64,000 nt of DNA from Acidobacteria bacterium Mor1 (lineage in GTDB: Bacteria > Acidobacteriota > Polarisedimenticolia > Polarisedimenticolales > Polarisedimenticolaceae), in the NCBI GenBank assembly GCA_001664505.1, contig CP011806.1, positions 4,938,551-5,002,550 of the forward strand. The letters are read 5' to 3'. The notes beneath the pieces were generated by a model. That model saw only the letters and a program-made list of their open reading frames with translations. It ran no database searches and was not told where the DNA came from. Shown here piece after piece: positions 49,301 to 57,576 of the stretch (position 1 is the first letter of the stretch; the number at the start of each line of letters is the position of its first letter). The translations under genes were made by a program, and so were the position numbers.

Positions 49301-50830
49301 GTGAAGGGGCGCATCGTCGCGGCCCGGGCTGTGCTCGGAGCGGTCTGTCTGGTAACGGCAACGGCGGTTGCCATGATGGTCGCCGCTCACGCCTCGCCCC
49401 CGGCGCCGAGCGCTCCCGAAGAATCCTCGCGGGCCATTCCCTGGCCCCACGGCCGCCCGCCGACCGACCTCGAACTTCGGGAGCAGCTCGCCGAGGCGGC
49501 GGAGCTGTCCGACCGCGAACGGGCGGAAGAGTTCCTCGAAGCGATGGAGAAGGGGGAGGACAGCGAGCACATCTTCCTGCTTCAGGAGCGGATCGATGCC
49601 GGTGAACTGGACCTCGACGAGCTGTTCACGATAGGCGACAGTTTCTTCGAGCACGCCTTCCGCGGTCTCGACGGTTACGGCGACACCCCGGAGCCTCGTC
49701 AACAACGGGTCCATCGCGGGGCGCGAGGCGGCCTCGACACCTTTGCTTGCGCCGGCTGTCACAGCGTCGGCGGCCCCAACGGCGCCGGGACCTTCGGGCA
49801 GAACGCCTTCCTCGACGGAGACGGCGAACGTTTCGACTCGGCCAATCCCCGCAACCCTCCGGCGCTGCTCGGAGTCGGGTTGATCCAGGCGCTGGCTGCC
49901 GAGATGACCCGGGAGCTGCAGGCGGCCCGGGAACGTGGGTTGACCCAGGCGGAGGCTGACGGCGCGCCTGTCGACGTGGAGCTCACCGCCAAGGGGGTGG
50001 CGTTCGGGCAGTTGACCGCGGCGCCCGACGGAACCGTGGACACTGCCGGAGTGCGCGGGGTGAGTCCCGACCTGGTCGTGCGACCCTTCGGCTGGAAGGG
50101 GCATGAGGCGCGGCTGCGTCGTTTCATCGAGAGCGCCGCACGGATTCACATGGGGATTCAGTCCCACCCCCTGGCCGTCGCTCACCGGAGAAACCCTCAG
50201 CCCCATCTGCTGGGTTACGGCGAGAACTGGTACGACCCCGACGACGACGGCGAGCCCCGGGAGTTGGAAGAGGGGACGTTGACCGCGGCGGCGGTCTACC
50301 TGGCGATGCTCGAGGCTCCGGTGATGCTTCCACCCCGGGACCCGGCGCTGCTCGAACGCTGGGCCGAGGGCCACGCGCTGTTTGACACGGTCGGCTGCGC
50401 GGCCTGTCACCGGCCGACGCTCAAGCTCTACCGCAACGAGTGGAAGGAACAGCCGGACACCACCGGCGGTCCCGCCGTGGTCTTGCGTCCGCTTCATGAC
50501 GGCGATGCCCCCAAGGGGTTGGCCGACGTGGCGCTCTACAGCGACCTCAAGCGTCACGACATGGGGCCCGAGCTGGCCGACCCGCATCCGGACTCCAGCG
50601 GGATTCCCCGGGAGCGTTTTCTGACCCGGCCGCTGTGGGGCCTGGCGGAGACCGCCCCCTACCTCCATGACGGGAGGGCGGCGACCATCCCCGAGGCGAT
50701 CGACGCTCACGGCGGCGAGGCGGCTTTCTCCAGAGAAGCGTTCCGGCAGCTCTCGCCGGCAGAGCGCGCGAGCCTCCACGTCTTCTTGCTCTCGCTGACC
50801 CGTCAGCCGCGGGTGCGGTACTCGCGATGA
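49301..50830 (+). CDS. Di-haem oxidoreductase (MauG/cytochrome c peroxidase-like, DUF1111 type)
   Basis: The protein has 509 residues if started at GTG 49301, 8 nt after the upstream stop; an earlier in-frame ATG at 49253 lies inside the upstream gene. A signal peptide covers residues ~1-32. Two haem motifs are seen: CAGCHSVGG in the N-terminal domain and CAACHRPTLKL in the C-terminal domain. Conserved blocks ARGGLDTFACAGCH, RNPPALLGVGLIQALAAEM, SDLKRHDMGPELAD and RPLWGLAETAPYLHDGRA place it in the di-haem thiol-oxidoreductase/peroxidase group. It overlaps the next paralogue by 4 nt. The likely role is periplasmic oxidation or protein modification. Confidence 0.85.
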   Translation: MKGRIVAARAVLGAVCLVTATAVAMMVAAHASPPAPSAPEESSRAIPWPHGRPPTDLELREQLAEAAELSDRERAEEFLEAMEKGEDSEHIFLLQERIDAGELDLDELFTIGDSFFEHAFRGLDGYGDTPEPRQQRVHRGARGGLDTFACAGCHSVGGPNGAGTFGQNAFLDGDGERFDSANPRNPPALLGVGLIQALAAEMTRELQAARERGLTQAEADGAPVDVELTAKGVAFGQLTAAPDGTVDTAGVRGVSPDLVVRPFGWKGHEARLRRFIESAARIHMGIQSHPLAVAHRRNPQPHLLGYGENWYDPDDDGEPRELEEGTLTAAAVYLAMLEAPVMLPPRDPALLERWAEGHALFDTVGCAACHRPTLKLYRNEWKEQPDTTGGPAVVLRPLHDGDAPKGLADVALYSDLKRHDMGPELADPHPDSSGIPRERFLTRPLWGLAETAPYLHDGRAATIPEAIDAHGGEAAFSREAFRQLSPAERASLHVFLLSLTRQPRVRYSR

Positions 50831-52350
50831 GGAGGGCGACACGATCCAGGGGCGGTGCGCTCGTCGCGGCTGCCCTGGTTCTGAGCGGCGCGTGCTGCCT
50901 CGTCCTTGCCGGCGATGCGAAATCGCCGAAGCAGACGGCGAGCACGACCGGCCCGAAGCCATCGGTCTCCGAGCAGGCGACCGTCGATGTCGCCGCGTCG
51001 ACCCTGGAGCAGGCCCGGCAGGCCTTGGCCCGGGATGCCTGGCGGCGAGAGCTTCGTTTCGCCGAGGCGGTCGACCCCGGTCGCAGTCTGCGCAGCACCC
51101 GGATCTCCCAGCAAGAGATCGATCAGGGCCGGTGGACCGTCGAGGAGCTGTTCGCTGTCGGCGGCCGGGTGTTCGACGCGACGTTCACGATCGCCGACGG
51201 TCTCGGTGACGGGGGCGGCCTCCTGCGGGTACACCGTGGCGAACGAGGAGGGCCCGATGCCTTCGGATGCCGCGACTGTCACTTCCGGGGTGGGCCGGCG
51301 GGTAGCGGTGACGCTTCCGCCAACGCCTACCTCACCGGTGACGGGGCGACGCAACGGTCAGCGCTTTCCCGCAACCCCCCTTCACTTGCCGGTGCGGGGC
51401 TGGTCGAGTTGCTGGCGGCGGAGATGAGCCGGGAGCTGCAGGCCATCCGGACGCGCCTGGCCGAACAGGCGAGTCGCAGCGGCGAATCGGCGCGGGGAAA
51501 GCTCACGGCCCTCGGGGTCGAGTTCGGCTGGTTGACCGTCGGCGCCGACGGAAGGCTCGATGCCAAAGAGGTCGAGGGGGTCGACGCCGACCTGGTGCTG
51601 CGGCCGTTCGGCCGCAAGGGACGCTTCGCCACCCTGCGGGAGACCATCGAGGAGAAACTGCGGATCCACCACGGGATGCAGACCACCCGCCTCGCGGCCA
51701 GCGGCGATCCAGCGCGAGTCGGCGCCCATCGCCGGCCGGACCCCGACGGAGACGGCATCGTCGATGAGATCGTCGAGGGGCAGCTGACCGCGTTGACCAC
51801 CTTCGTGGCGCTCCAGGAGATGCCCACCGTCGAGCCGCCCCAGGGGGGGCTGGTACCGGTGACCATGTGGGCGGAAGGGCGTCGCCGCTTCGAGAGCCTC
51901 GGATGTGCGAGCTGTCACACGGTGTCCTTGCGTCTGGAACGGCCGACCCTGAGCCTGCCGTCTCGAGAGGCTGACGCCGCCTTGAAGCTGGATCTGTCTC
52001 GGGATGGCCGGGGGCCACGTCTCCAGCTTCAGACCGCCGATGAGAGCTATCGCGTCTTCCTGCACAGCGACCTCAAGCGCCACGACATGGGGCCGGCGCT
52101 GGCGGAGAGCAGGGACGAGGCGGGCATTCCACGTGGGCAGTTCATCACGCCGCCGTTATGGGGTCTGTCACGCAGTGGGCCGTGGCTTCACGACGGACGG
52201 GCGCCGACCATCGAAGATGCGATCCTGCTGCACGGTGGCGAGGCCCAGGCGTCCCGTGACCGTTTCGCGGCGCTCAGTGAAAAGGAGCGCGCGTCGCTAC
52301 GGGTCTACCTGACGTCGTTGACCCGGGCCCGCCGGCTGGTGGCGCCCTAG
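50827..52350 (+). CDS. Second di-haem oxidoreductase, paralogue of the upstream gene
   Basis: This 507-residue protein begins with ATG overlapping the preceding stop (ATGA). It has a signal peptide then the same plan as its neighbour: CRDCHFRGG, SRNPPSLAGAGLVELLAAEMSREL, CASCHTVSLRLERP, SDLKRHDMGPALAES, TPPLWGLSRSGPWLHDGRAPTIEDAILLHGGEA. The two haem sites are at the same positions, so the pair arose by tandem duplication and diverged. Two enzymes could act as a heterodimer or on different substrates. The operon ends here. Confidence 0.85.
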   Translation: MRRATRSRGGALVAAALVLSGACCLVLAGDAKSPKQTASTTGPKPSVSEQATVDVAASTLEQARQALARDAWRRELRFAEAVDPGRSLRSTRISQQEIDQGRWTVEELFAVGGRVFDATFTIADGLGDGGGLLRVHRGERGGPDAFGCRDCHFRGGPAGSGDASANAYLTGDGATQRSALSRNPPSLAGAGLVELLAAEMSRELQAIRTRLAEQASRSGESARGKLTALGVEFGWLTVGADGRLDAKEVEGVDADLVLRPFGRKGRFATLRETIEEKLRIHHGMQTTRLAASGDPARVGAHRRPDPDGDGIVDEIVEGQLTALTTFVALQEMPTVEPPQGGLVPVTMWAEGRRRFESLGCASCHTVSLRLERPTLSLPSREADAALKLDLSRDGRGPRLQLQTADESYRVFLHSDLKRHDMGPALAESRDEAGIPRGQFITPPLWGLSRSGPWLHDGRAPTIEDAILLHGGEAQASRDRFAALSEKERASLRVYLTSLTRARRLVAP

Positions 52351-52512
52351 CAGCACCTGTCCGCAAGCAAGGCGGGCCGGCGCGGGTGGGAAAGAACGCC
52401 AGGGTACAACGCCCATCGCCGCGCCTTCGCGGCGGAAACTCCTTCCCGCATGCGGTGGCGAAACTTCCCGTTGATCATCCCGTTGCCTGCAAAACCGAGA
52501 ACAAACCTCCTC

Positions 52513-52528
52513 TGGCACGCTCTCTGCA
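52513..52528 (+). promoter_or_regulatory. Sigma-54 (-24/-12) promoter
   Basis: TGGCACG-N4-CTGCA with GG at 52514-52515 and GC at 52526-52527 (10-nt spacing); only one base differs from consensus in the -12 half. A stem CGGGAC (52541-52546) / GTCCCG (52553-52558) near the 5' end of the transcript is directly followed by the ribosome binding site. Confidence 0.65.
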
Positions 52529-52573
52529 ATTTGAGCCCGCCGGGACATCACGGTCCCGAAGGAGGTTCAAGCG

Positions 52574-52906
52574 ATGCAACGACGTTTCATGGTTCGAGTG
52601 GTGCTTGCGGTGGTCGCATTGGCCATGGCGCTCCCGGTTCTCTCGGGAGATCCCGCCGAAGCGGTCAACGGCGAGGTCATTCAGGTCGACGCCGACAAAT
52701 CGACCATCGCCGTCAAGGTGCCGATGGAAGGTGGCGAGAAGACGTTGGTGGTGCGCACCGACGAGAGCACCCAGATCACCCGCGGAGATGCACCCATCGA
52801 GCTCGGCGAGGTGCAGTCGGGTGAGAAGGTCGCCATGACCTACGCCCGCCGCGATGGAATCTTGATCGCGAGCCGGATCGAGGTGAGCGAGTCCGCCGCC
52901 GGCTAG
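52574..52906 (+). CDS. Small secreted DUF5666-like protein
   Basis: The 110-residue protein starts at ATG 52574 behind AAGGAGG. A signal peptide (about residues 1-24) is followed by AVNGEVIQVDADKSTIAVKVPMEGGEKTLVVRTDESTQITRGDAPIELGEVQSGEKVAMTYARRDGILIASRIEV, one compact OB-like beta-barrel of the DUF5666 kind. The function is unknown. It is transcribed alone from a sigma-54 promoter and followed by a strong terminator. Confidence 0.75.
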   Translation: MQRRFMVRVVLAVVALAMALPVLSGDPAEAVNGEVIQVDADKSTIAVKVPMEGGEKTLVVRTDESTQITRGDAPIELGEVQSGEKVAMTYARRDGILIASRIEVSESAAG

Positions 52907-52915
52907 TCGGGAAGG

Positions 52916-52942
52916 ACCCGGGCACCGAAGGGGTGCCCGGGT
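52916..52942 (+). terminator. Rho-independent-like terminator
   Basis: An 11-bp stem from ACCCGGGCACC (52916-52926) and GGTGCCCGGGT (52932-52942) with a 5-nt loop, followed by TT, ten bases after the stop at 52906. It may serve the convergent marR gene as well. Confidence 0.8.
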
Positions 52943-52968
52943 TTCCGACTCGGTTCCAGGTTCGGGCG

Positions 52969-53406
52969 CTAGCGTCCGATGCCGTCGAACAGCTCGGTCA
53001 TCTCGGCAGCCTGGGAAGACAATTCCGGCGTGCGTTTGAGCAGCGACTTCATCGTGTCGTCGACGACACCCGAGGCGTCGTTGAGCAGTTCCCGGCCGGC
53101 CTTGGTCAACACCGCCATGGCCAGCCGCGCGTCCCGCTTGCTCTTGACGGTCCGCACGACGCCGACCTTCTCCAGCGGCTGCAGGGCGCGGGTGACTCCC
53201 GAGGGGGTCAGTCCGACCTCGGAGGCGAGGTCGACCCGGCTGGCCTGAGCATCCGGTGCATCTCCCAATGTGCGCAGCAGCCGGTACTCGGCCAGGCTGA
53301 TGCCGCGAATGGCGCCGAGGCTGTGGTCCAGCCGCCGCTCCAGCCGGTTCCAGGCCGAGGCGAAGGCAAGGGCGAGGGTCTGTTCGGGGGATTGCTTCTT
53401 TTTCAT
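52969..53406 (-). CDS. MarR-family transcriptional regulator
   Basis: The 145-residue protein starts at ATG 53406 (MKKKQSPEQ). It is a winged-helix MarR protein with LDHSLGAIRGISLAEYRLLRTLGDAPDAQASRVDLASEVGLTPSGVTRALQPLEKVGVVRTVKSKRDARLAMAVLTKAGRELL (recognition helix and wing). Length is standard. There is no Shine-Dalgarno; TATGCT ends six bases before the ATG, so the mRNA is probably leaderless. A perfect palindrome over the promoter spacer suggests autorepression. The target genes are unknown. Confidence 0.9.
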   Translation of the reverse strand: MKKKQSPEQTLALAFASAWNRLERRLDHSLGAIRGISLAEYRLLRTLGDAPDAQASRVDLASEVGLTPSGVTRALQPLEKVGVVRTVKSKRDARLAMAVLTKAGRELLNDASGVVDDTMKSLLKRTPELSSQAAEMTELFDGIGR

Positions 53407-53412
53407 GAGGGA

Positions 53413-53442
53413 AGCATAACATATGCGTGAGTAGTCACGCAA
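53413..53442 (-). promoter_or_regulatory. marR promoter with central palindrome
   Basis: Minus strand: -35 TTGCGT (53442-53437), 18-nt spacer, -10 TATGCT (53418-53413). The spacer contains most of a perfect inverted repeat TGCGTGA-N4-TCACGCA (53424-53441), a typical place for MarR autorepression. Confidence 0.6.
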
Positions 53443-53517
53443 TGGGCATGGAAATCCCGCGGAACTCCCACCGATCATCGAGGATTCTGGAGGCCAGGAT
53501 GTCGACCTTCCGCTGGA

Positions 53518-56505
53518 TCAGGGGCAAACCGTCGAGTTGCGTTCCGGGTCCCCGCCGTAGGAACCGGCCGCACATACGTTGCTCCCGCGCACCAGATACC
53601 AGAAGCCGGTGTTCGGCGCCGGGATGTCCACGTCGGTCGCACGGGTCTCGGCGATCTGCGATTGAAGGCAGCTCTCCGAGGCACCGTTGCCCACGGGGAA
53701 CTCATCCAGCCGGCCGCGAAGCAGGTCGTGGAGAGTCCCGGCGCCTCCGCTCGCGGCGGCGGCGTACCAGGTGAAGGTCGCGGCGTCGGAGCCGGCCAGC
53801 AGGTTGATCACCGCGGCAGGTTCGCCGAAGGTCCCCGGGTCGTTGACGGCGCAGTCGCATGGGTCGGCGATGCCGTCGCCGTCGGTATCCGGGTTACCCA
53901 CGTAGTAGAGCCCACCTGTATTGGTCAGGCGGGAACCCCAGACGATCATGGCGTTACCGGTCCACTCCGCCACGTGCTGCGCCCGGGCCAGGGGCGCATT
54001 GACCTCGGAGGTCGGCGTCCACGTTCCGGACGCCGGCGAGTAGCGAGCGCCGGAACTGACCTCGAGGCCGGCATCGGGAACAGGCTGCCCGCCCCAGACG
54101 ATCATCTCATCGCCGGTCCAGATCGCGGTGTGGTACGTGCGCGCCGACGGCGCGCCACTCAGCGGCATCGCCGACCAGCTGTTGCCGGCCGGGTCGTAGC
54201 GGCCGCCGTCCTGGAACGGCGACATCAGGAAACGGCCTTCCCAACCGCCCCAGACGATCATTTCGCTCCCGGTCCACACCGCGGTGTGCTGGCTGCGCTC
54301 ACTGGGCGCGCCGCTGGTGCTCGTGGGATTCCAGGAGTCGGTCGCCGGGTTGTAGCGTCCTCCGTTGTTGAGCCAGAAGATTCCGCTGGCGCGTACGCCA
54401 CCCCAGACGATCAACTCGGTTCCGGTCCAGACACCGGCGTGGCCGTCTCGGGCTTCCGGCGCGCCGGTGAGGGTCGTCGCCGTCCAGGTGTCGGCCACAG
54501 GGTCGTAGCGGCCGCCGGTGTCGGTTCTGGAGCTGGCGAAGTTGCCGCCCCAGACGATCATCTCGCTGCCGGTCCACACCGTGACGTGCTCGGTACGCCC
54601 GGCGGGGGCATTGAGGGTGGTCATCGGCGTCCAGCTGTCTGTGGCCACGTCGTAGGCGAAGCCGTCGTTCAGCTTGGTGTCGCCGGGAACGGTGGTGCCG
54701 CCCCAGATCAGCATCCGGTCACCGGTCCACACAGCGCTGTGGCGCTCACGCCGTTCGGGCGCTCCGGTCAGGGTCGTCGGGGACCACTGAGCCAGGGTCA
54801 CGTCGTAGACCCCGCCGGTGTCGGTCCGGTTGTCGTAGTCGGTGCCTCCCCAGACGATCAACTCCGCGCCGGTCCAAACACCCGCCTGGTTGCGGCGGCC
54901 GGTCGGAGCGGTGCCTGTGGAGATCTCGCTCCAGGTGTCGAGGGCCGGGTCGTAGCGTTCCCCCAGGTTGCTCGCCGAGGACGGGCCCCGTCCCCAGACG
55001 ATCATCGCGTCGCCGGTCCAGACCGCCCCGTGCCCCGAGCGCGACCTGGGAGCGGGGAAGGTGCTGGTCGGAGTCCAGCTGTCGGTGGCGGGGTCGTAGC
55101 GTCCGCCGCTGCTCGTCGAGAAGCCGCTCGGGTTCACGCCGCCACCCCATACGATCAGTTGGCTGCCGGTCCAGACCGCGCTATGGCGTTCCCGTTCCTC
55201 GGGCGCACCGACCAGGCTGACCGCGCTCCACTGATCGAGGGCCGGGTCGTAGCGTCCGCCGTCGTTGAGCCGGACGCCGGCGATACCACCCCAGACGATC
55301 ATCTGGTCGCCGGTCCATGTTGCCGTGTGCTGCACCCGTCCGGCGGGTGCGCCGACGTTGGAGATCGGACTCCAGCTATCGGTCGCGGGATCGTAGGACG
55401 CGCCGTCTCCGAACAGCGCTGCGCCGCTGCCGCCCCAGATCAGCATCGCAGTGCCGGTCCAGACCGCGCGGTGCCCGCTTCGCGCAGCAGGGGCGTCGGA
55501 GGAAGAGGTCGGCAACCAACGATCGAGGGACGGATCGTAGCGTCCGCCGGTGTCGGTGAAAGCGCCGTTCTCTCCGCCCCAGACGATCATCTCCGAGCCG
55601 GTCCAGATTGCGGTATGTCCTTCGTTTCCGGTCGGGGCATCGACGGTGGAGATCGGCGTCCAGGCGTCGGCGGCGGGATCGTAGCGTCCACCGGTGCTTC
55701 CGGCGGAGGCGCCGCCGGGCCCGATGCCGCCGAAGACGATCAGTTCGGTTCCGGTCCAGACACCGGTGGCGGAGTCTCGCGGTGAGGGGGCGCCGGCGTC
55801 ACTCATCGGCAGCCAGGTATCCAGCACCGGGTCGTAGCGGCTGCCGGTACGCAGACGCACGAACGATTCATGGCGGCCGCCCCACACCAGCATCTCGCTT
55901 CCGGTCCAGACGATCACGCTGTTTCCGCGCTCGACCACGTCGTCGAGGCCGCCGTGGCTCCAGACATCGTCGGGGATGCAGCTCTCGTCGATCGACTCGG
56001 TCGTGAGGAGGGGAGTCCGCGACTCGAGCAGTCGCCGTGCTTCCAGCACGTCCCGCGTTGACAGGCCCTGCTCGGGGAGTTCGAAGGGTGCCGCCGGGGC
56101 GGCCTCGGTCGACAACCGCCGGCCGGCACGCTTGACCAGGGCCGGCGCGACCAGAATCTCTTGAATCAGGTAGGGGTCGTTCTCGAGGATGTCATGAAGT
56201 TCGAGCAGGCGTCCGGGGAAGAGGCTCTCCTGAACCATCCTGCGATACTCGGCCCTGTACGCGCGCTTCAGTTCCGCCGGGCTGCGCTGCAGGCGCAGAA
56301 GATAGCTGCGCTGAAGGTGCGCCTCGACCTGTTGCCGGGCGGCGTCCGTCGGCAGTTCATTGCCGCCGCGGTACTGCTGATACCGGAGTTCGACGGCGTA
56401 GCGCGCCGCGGTCAGTGATTGCAGGCTGTGCTTCGAATCCGTCGCCTGGATCGTGCCCCACGCCAATAGCGCTAACGCGCCGGCCGCCATTCGTTGCATC
56501 CACAT
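53518..56505 (-). CDS. Giant secreted kelch-repeat protein
   Basis: The 995-residue protein starts at ATG 56505, with GGAGG six bases upstream, and has a signal peptide. An N-terminal helical region (to ~170) is followed by about 14 kelch-like blades of ~50 residues, each with AVWTGSEMIVWGG, GGRYDPATDSWTPTST and GAP...R. This number suggests two propellers of about seven blades. After a short linker PDTDGDGIADPCDC (one thrombospondin-3-like unit) comes the C-terminal module (LHDLLRGRLDEF...C...NTGFWYLVRG) shared with the proteins at 280 and 3661. It is probably exported and surface exposed; no enzymatic motif is seen. Confidence 0.88.
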   Translation of the reverse strand: MWMQRMAAGALALLAWGTIQATDSKHSLQSLTAARYAVELRYQQYRGGNELPTDAARQQVEAHLQRSYLLRLQRSPAELKRAYRAEYRRMVQESLFPGRLLELHDILENDPYLIQEILVAPALVKRAGRRLSTEAAPAAPFELPEQGLSTRDVLEARRLLESRTPLLTTESIDESCIPDDVWSHGGLDDVVERGNSVIVWTGSEMLVWGGRHESFVRLRTGSRYDPVLDTWLPMSDAGAPSPRDSATGVWTGTELIVFGGIGPGGASAGSTGGRYDPAADAWTPISTVDAPTGNEGHTAIWTGSEMIVWGGENGAFTDTGGRYDPSLDRWLPTSSSDAPAARSGHRAVWTGTAMLIWGGSGAALFGDGASYDPATDSWSPISNVGAPAGRVQHTATWTGDQMIVWGGIAGVRLNDGGRYDPALDQWSAVSLVGAPEERERHSAVWTGSQLIVWGGGVNPSGFSTSSGGRYDPATDSWTPTSTFPAPRSRSGHGAVWTGDAMIVWGRGPSSASNLGERYDPALDTWSEISTGTAPTGRRNQAGVWTGAELIVWGGTDYDNRTDTGGVYDVTLAQWSPTTLTGAPERRERHSAVWTGDRMLIWGGTTVPGDTKLNDGFAYDVATDSWTPMTTLNAPAGRTEHVTVWTGSEMIVWGGNFASSRTDTGGRYDPVADTWTATTLTGAPEARDGHAGVWTGTELIVWGGVRASGIFWLNNGGRYNPATDSWNPTSTSGAPSERSQHTAVWTGSEMIVWGGWEGRFLMSPFQDGGRYDPAGNSWSAMPLSGAPSARTYHTAIWTGDEMIVWGGQPVPDAGLEVSSGARYSPASGTWTPTSEVNAPLARAQHVAEWTGNAMIVWGSRLTNTGGLYYVGNPDTDGDGIADPCDCAVNDPGTFGEPAAVINLLAGSDAATFTWYAAAASGGAGTLHDLLRGRLDEFPVGNGASESCLQSQIAETRATDVDIPAPNTGFWYLVRGSNVCAAGSYGGDPERNSTVCP

Positions 56506-56659
56506 GATGCGCCTCCCCCTCAACTACCGGACCTCCCAGGATCATACGACCGATCGGGCCCGTAGGCAGGGCTTGTCGTCCGGTACCCCGCTTCGGCCGG
56601 GATTCCGCGGAAAAGGTCGAATCGGTTAGCATGGGAGAAACCACCGAGGAGGAACTCCG

Positions 56660-57565
56660 ATGCCTTCGCGAACAGCACCGGTGTGGATCACGCCGCTTGT
56701 CTCCCTGGTCGTTGCTCTGGGGTTGTCGGTTTCGGTTTCTGCCGCGCAGCAGCCCGAGACACTGGATGACCTGCTGGCCGCCTTCGGGCACACGTTCTCC
56801 CAGATTCTCACTCCCGACGAGTTTCGCCAGTACCGCACCCGCAACGCCGACGAGATCCGCCGGGCGGATCCTGAGCTGTACCAGAAGATCAGCCAGAACG
56901 TCGTGCGCTGGACCGACGCGTGGGTCAAGCATGTGGAGGCGGACTACGAGACCATCCCCGAGGAGCGAGTCGCCCAGGCGCGGAGCGAGGCTGCCGAGGT
57001 AGACGAGAAGCTGAGAGGCTACTTCGCAGAAAGGCAATGGGACTACAAACGGATGCGTGTGGTCTTCCTGGCGCAGAGGCGGCTTTACGGTCCCGGAGGT
57101 GCCAAGTCGCGGGGCGTCTTTCTGCGCTACTACCCGGATGCGTTCTTCTCCACCGTGGATCATCGAGCGCCTCGGCAGCATGTCCTGGTGCATGAGAGCC
57201 TGCACTACAACGCCGCCTGGGGTTTCTGGGGGCCGGTGTTGGTCGAAGCGGTCACCGAGGCCAAGGCCCGTCGCATCAGCGCGGAGTTCGGCTGGCCGAT
57301 CAAGCAGAACCGCGAGGAGTACTACCCACTGGCCCGAAAGCGCCTGGACCCGATCCTGGAGCAGATCTCCGCGCGGCGCAGCTGCACCGGCGACGAGGCG
57401 TTGGATCTGCTCTTCGAGGACTACCTCAAGGGGGACGATGCCCACATGACGGAGACCTTCGGGGTCGAGGCCTGGAGCAAGATCGTCGACATGTCCAGGG
57501 CCGGCCGGCGCTGGAACAAGAAGGACATCTTGAAGGTGCTCGAAGGGGCGCCGAAGCCCGAGTAG
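56660..57565 (+). CDS. Secreted protein with HExxH motif
   Basis: The 301-residue protein starts at ATG 56660 behind GAGGAGG. A signal peptide (to ~residue 29, ending SAA) is followed by a helical N-terminal half. HVLVHESLHYNAAWGFWGPVLVEAVTEAKAR then contains HESLH, an HExxH zinc motif, with Glu residues about 15-20 positions later as possible third ligand. I do not recognise the family; a gluzincin-like peptidase is plausible but unproven. It diverges from the kelch gene. Confidence 0.65.
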   Translation: MPSRTAPVWITPLVSLVVALGLSVSVSAAQQPETLDDLLAAFGHTFSQILTPDEFRQYRTRNADEIRRADPELYQKISQNVVRWTDAWVKHVEADYETIPEERVAQARSEAAEVDEKLRGYFAERQWDYKRMRVVFLAQRRLYGPGGAKSRGVFLRYYPDAFFSTVDHRAPRQHVLVHESLHYNAAWGFWGPVLVEAVTEAKARRISAEFGWPIKQNREEYYPLARKRLDPILEQISARRSCTGDEALDLLFEDYLKGDDAHMTETFGVEAWSKIVDMSRAGRRWNKKDILKVLEGAPKPE

Positions 57566-57576
57566 TCCGCAGGCCT

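Noticed and set aside
53521..55800. Repeated DNA blocks as an intergenic repeat array
   Set aside because: They are the codons of successive kelch blades within one open frame.
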